Source: Ornithomonoglobus_A sp045532455 (lineage in GTDB: Bacteria > Bacillota > Clostridia > UBA1381). From it: 64,000 nucleotides of DNA. The notes beneath the pieces are model-generated. The model did no database searches, had not been told where the DNA came from, and saw only the letters and a list, made by a program, of their open reading frames with translations. The DNA lies in the NCBI GenBank assembly GCA_045532455.1, contig JAZSFX010000047.1, positions 12,980 through 76,979 on the forward strand, read 5' to 3'. Positions 61,409 to 64,000 of this stretch are shown here, piece after piece; the stretch's first letter is position 1, and every line of letters begins with the position of its first letter. Position numbers and translations under genes: made by a program.

Positions 61409-62092
61409 ATGAAAAAGATTTATGAAGGAAAAACAAAAGATGTGTTTAGTCTTGATAATGGAAACGTAATGCTTAAGTTTAAAGATGACTGCACAGGTAA
61501 AGACGGCGTATTCGACCCAGGCGAAAACAGTGTAGGCTTAAAGATAGAGGGCATAGGCAAGGCGAATTTAAGAACATCAATCTATTATTTTGATATGCTT
61601 AAAGAAGCAGGCATAAAGACACATTACGTTAGTGCTGATATTGACGAAGCTACTATGGAAGTTCTTCCCGGTAAAGTGTTTGGACACGGTCTTGAAGTTA
61701 TTTGCCGACTTGTTGCAACAGGAAGCTTTATCAGAAGATATGGCGAATATATAGAAGACGGAACAGTCCTTGAGGGCGGCTATGTTGAATGTACCTTCAA
61801 GAATGACGAAAAGGGCGACCCGCTTGTTACAAGCGAGGGTCTTGCTGCACTTGGTGTAATGAGTGAGGAAATGTTTAAGAGTATGAAAGAGCAGACTCTT
61901 AAAATTACAAAGATAGTTGCAGACGACTTAAAAACAATCGGACTTGACTTATGGGATATTAAGTTTGAATTTGGCTACAATGGCGACGAAGTTATTTTGA
62001 TTGACGAAATTGCATCAGGCAATATGCGTGTTTATAAAGACGGAAAGATTGTTGACCCCGTTGAGCTTACAAAGCTTATCTTAAACAGATAA
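61409..62092 (+). CDS. purC: Phosphoribosylaminoimidazole-succinocarboxamide synthase (SAICAR synthase)
   Basis: 227 residues from the ATG at 61409 with AGGAGG upstream. Ligates CAIR and aspartate in purine synthesis. YEGKTKDVF, KFKDDCTG, EVICRLVATGSFIRRYG and DEIASGNMRVYKDG are typical, the last containing the aspartate-binding part. Usual length is about 235. It is alone here, with its own promoter and terminator, and no other purine gene is nearby. Confidence 0.96.
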   Translation: MKKIYEGKTKDVFSLDNGNVMLKFKDDCTGKDGVFDPGENSVGLKIEGIGKANLRTSIYYFDMLKEAGIKTHYVSADIDEATMEVLPGKVFGHGLEVICRLVATGSFIRRYGEYIEDGTVLEGGYVECTFKNDEKGDPLVTSEGLAALGVMSEEMFKSMKEQTLKITKIVADDLKTIGLDLWDIKFEFGYNGDEVILIDEIASGNMRVYKDGKIVDPVELTKLILNR

Positions 62093-62107
62093 ATACACCT
62101 AATTTAA

Positions 62108-62137
62108 AACACTCCAAAAACATTTGGAGTGTTTTTT
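62108..62137 (+). terminator. Terminator of purC
   Basis: AACACTCCAAA pairs with TTTGGAGTGTT, followed by TTTT. Confidence 0.88.
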
Positions 62138-62160
62138 AAAGGCAAAATAATGGTTATCCA

Positions 62161-62189
62161 TTGACATTTTAAGCGCAATTTGTTATAAT
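62161..62189 (+). promoter_or_regulatory. Promoter of the YifB/ComM gene
   Basis: Perfect TTGACA (62161-62166) and TATAAT (62184-62189), 17-nt spacer. Confidence 0.92.
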
Positions 62190-62244
62190 GGAAAATGGAC
62201 AAGAAGGCAAAATTTATACTAATCACACAGAAAGGAAAAACGCA

Positions 62245-63780
62245 ATGTTCTCTAAAATATACACAATAGGTCTTATGGGAATAGAAGGCTTTTCGGTATG
62301 TGTCGAAACAGATATAGTAAGCGGAATGGTAGCATTTGAGCTTGTTGGTCTGCCCGACGCAACTGTAAAAGAGGCAAAAGAGAGAGTAAAGTCTGCAATA
62401 AGAAATACAGGTTTTCATTTTCCGTCTAAACGTGTGATTATGAATATGACACCTGCCAATCAACGTAAAGAGGGTTCTTGCTACGATTTACCCATAGCGG
62501 TTTCGATACTCACTGCAACCGAGCAGATACAAATACCCGACTTTGAGGACACCGTTTTTATTGGCGAGCTTTCTCTTGACGGTAGCATAAACGAGGTAAA
62601 CGGAGTTTTACCGATGGTTATAACCGCATACGAAAAAGGCTTTAAAAAGGCTTTTGTTCCGATGGGTAATGCAAACGAGGCGGCAGTGGTAGAGGGTATG
62701 GAAGTTTACCCCGTAAGCACTCTTGGCGCTTTGTGCGACCATTTTAACTTTACAGGAAGAATTACACCACATAGTATTGATATAAGTAAATATCTCGAAA
62801 ACAAATACAAGAATGTGGTGGACTTTGCCGAAGTAAAGGGAAATCTTCACGTAAAACGCGCACTTGAGATTGCTGCTGCAGGCAATCATAATGTACTTTT
62901 GATTGGAAGCCCAGGCACAGGCAAGACAATGCTTGCGCAGAGAATGAGCACAATCCTGCCCGATATGACATTTGACGAAGCGCTCGAGGTTACAAAAATC
63001 CATTCAATCGCGGGTCTTTTGGAAAAGGATACACCGCTTGTTACACTAAGACCGTTTCGGAATCCACATCATACTATATCAAATGCAGGTCTTTCGGGCG
63101 GCGGAAGCACACCAAAACCGGGAGAGCTTTCTCTTGCACACAACGGAATACTGTTTCTTGACGAATTACCCGAATTCAGACGCGACGTCTTAGAGGTACT
63201 GCGTCAACCACTCGAGGACAGAAAGGTTACAATTTCGCGTGTAAATGCAAGCTTAACATATCCTTGCAACATAATGTTCATAGCAAGTATGAACCCCTGC
63301 AAATGCGGATATTACGGAGACCCAAACCACAACTGCACCTGTTCAAAAAAGGATATAGCAAAATATCTTGGCAAGGTTTCGGGACCGCTTTTAGACAGAA
63401 TTGATTTACAGGTAGAAGTACCGTCTGTTGCATATACAGACTTAAGTTCAAACAAAAAAGCCGAATCAAGCGAGCAGATACGAGAGAGAGTAAACAGAGC
63501 ACGAAAAGTACAACAAGAAAGATACGAGGGTTTGAATATTACCTCAAATTCACAGTTAAGTGCTGGTGAGCTCGAGGAATTCTGTGTCATAAACAACGAG
63601 GCCGATGAGCTCCTAAAGCGTGCATTCGAAACATTTGGAATGTCGCCAAGAGGCAGGTCGAGAATTTTAAAGGTTGCAAGAACTATTGCCGACTTGGCAC
63701 AATCAAAGGAAATACAAAGCGAGCATATTGCCGAGGCAATACAGTACAGAAATCTGGACAGGTATGATATAAATGAATAA
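62245..63780 (+). CDS. YifB/ComM-family Mg-chelatase-like AAA ATPase
   Basis: 511 residues from the ATG at 62245, preceded by AAAGGA. N-terminal ChlI-like half (IYTIGLMGIEGFSVCVETDIVSGMVAFELVGLPD, with KRVIMNMTPANQRKEGSCYDLPIAVSIL), the AAA domain with Walker A GSPGTGKT (about residue 218) and GGGSTPKPGELSLAHNGILFLDELPEF, and a C-terminal Mg-chelatase-associated domain. Family members are hexameric DNA helicases that extend branch migration in natural transformation (ComM). A cysteine pair CKCGYYGDPNHNCTC, about residue 355, is the typical zinc-like insert. Next is folC with 8 nt of overlap. Confidence 0.95.
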   Translation: MFSKIYTIGLMGIEGFSVCVETDIVSGMVAFELVGLPDATVKEAKERVKSAIRNTGFHFPSKRVIMNMTPANQRKEGSCYDLPIAVSILTATEQIQIPDFEDTVFIGELSLDGSINEVNGVLPMVITAYEKGFKKAFVPMGNANEAAVVEGMEVYPVSTLGALCDHFNFTGRITPHSIDISKYLENKYKNVVDFAEVKGNLHVKRALEIAAAGNHNVLLIGSPGTGKTMLAQRMSTILPDMTFDEALEVTKIHSIAGLLEKDTPLVTLRPFRNPHHTISNAGLSGGGSTPKPGELSLAHNGILFLDELPEFRRDVLEVLRQPLEDRKVTISRVNASLTYPCNIMFIASMNPCKCGYYGDPNHNCTCSKKDIAKYLGKVSGPLLDRIDLQVEVPSVAYTDLSSNKKAESSEQIRERVNRARKVQQERYEGLNITSNSQLSAGELEEFCVINNEADELLKRAFETFGMSPRGRSRILKVARTIADLAQSKEIQSEHIAEAIQYRNLDRYDINE

Positions 63781-64000
63781 TCAGATTTCACATAAAACGG
63801 CACAGTTCTTAGAAAAATGTTCAAAAAGCGGAATTTCGCTTGGTCTTGAAACAATAACCGAGTTGTTAAACAGGCTTGGAAATCCCCAGGATAAATTAAA
63901 CGTAATACATATAGCGGGCACTAACGGAAAAGGCTCGGTAGGAGCATTTACCCAGGGTATTTTAATGGCTATGGGAAAAAGTGTGGGAAGATACGTTTCG
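63773..64000 (+). CDS. folC: Folylpolyglutamate synthase/dihydrofolate synthase, N-terminal part (cut by window edge)
   Basis: 76 codons to the right edge. The N-terminus LGLETITELLNRLGNPQDKLNVIHIAGTNGKGSV contains the P-loop AGTNGKGS of Mur-ligase-type folyl ligases. It links glutamate to folates and dihydropteroate. Start ATG lies 8 nt inside the previous gene, implying coupled translation; no clear separate ribosome site. Confidence 0.92.
   Translation, partial: MNNQISHKTAQFLEKCSKSGISLGLETITELLNRLGNPQDKLNVIHIAGTNGKGSVGAFTQGILMAMGKSVGRYVS

Noticed and set aside
1..64000. CRISPR arrays, rRNA operon, prophage or insertion sequence
   Set aside because: No regular direct repeats with spacers, no rRNA motifs, no transposase, integrase or phage structural genes found. 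The KilA-N gene alone is not a prophage.

Overview
The window looks like chromosome of a low-GC, anaerobic, endospore-forming member of the Clostridia, probably a gut or rumen commensal; I cannot fix the genus. The evidence is AT-rich sequence with consensus sigma-A promoters and strong AGGAGG-type ribosome sites, both subunits of dipicolinate synthase behind a sigma-K-like promoter (sporulation), pyruvate formate-lyase with its activase (anaerobic pyruvate metabolism), LuxS, an SLH-domain surface protein, and genes with frequent TTG/GTG starts. The four tRNA genes do not encode CCA.

Layout. 1-2.6 kb: a partial surface protein with a copper-amine-oxidase-N-like domain, a hairpin-rich intergenic repeat, a tRNA operon (Pro-Val-Thr-Tyr) and a YkvI-type membrane protein. 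2.6-7.5 kb: translation genes infC-rpmI-rplT behind an L20-type leader, rpsB-tsf, then pyk. 7.5-11 kb: a nifS-nifU-flippase-pyk transcription unit from one strong promoter. 11-15.4 kb: tmcAL, mtnN-luxS-HTH and, in the opposite direction, spoVFA-spoVFB. 15.4-19.8 kb: pflB-pflA and a secreted transglycosylase. 19.8-27.6 kb: rpoB-rpoC with their own promoter, separated from the usual ribosomal neighbours. 27.6-31 kb: an operon of an E2/CAT-fold protein, an acyl-CoA ligase and a TrhA/hemolysin-III protein. 31-33.4 kb: a small accessory patch (KilA-N protein, a 5'-truncated gene and a small anchored protein with an odd start). 33.4-38 kb: DMT transporter, NhaC-type antiporter and an AsnC regulator overlapping an aminotransferase. 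38-46.5 kb: a probable five-gene unit of secreted papain-like protease, heterodimeric ABC exporter, GAP1-N2-like protein and a bitopic membrane protein. 46.6-49 kb: minD, mgsA and an SLH protein. 49-61 kb: on the minus strand ppiB, gyrA and a Dabb-miaB-ylbF-mutS-mutL-miaA-methyltransferase series. 61-64 kb: purC, a ComM/YifB ATPase and the start of folC.

The most interesting parts are: (i) the 38-46.5 kb unit, where a GAP1-like protein, a family I associate with GTPase-centred conflict systems, sits with an exporter and a protease but without a visible GTPase; (ii) the E2-like acyltransferase whose catalytic histidine is glutamate, coupled to an acyl-CoA ligase; (iii) several intergenic cruciform elements that recur in the window and share internal motifs; (iv) perfect palindromes beside the nifS and miaB/purC promoters; (v) unusual starts (ATT for infC, probably ATA for a small membrane-anchored protein). 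Identifications rest on reading motifs by eye; no database search was possible.
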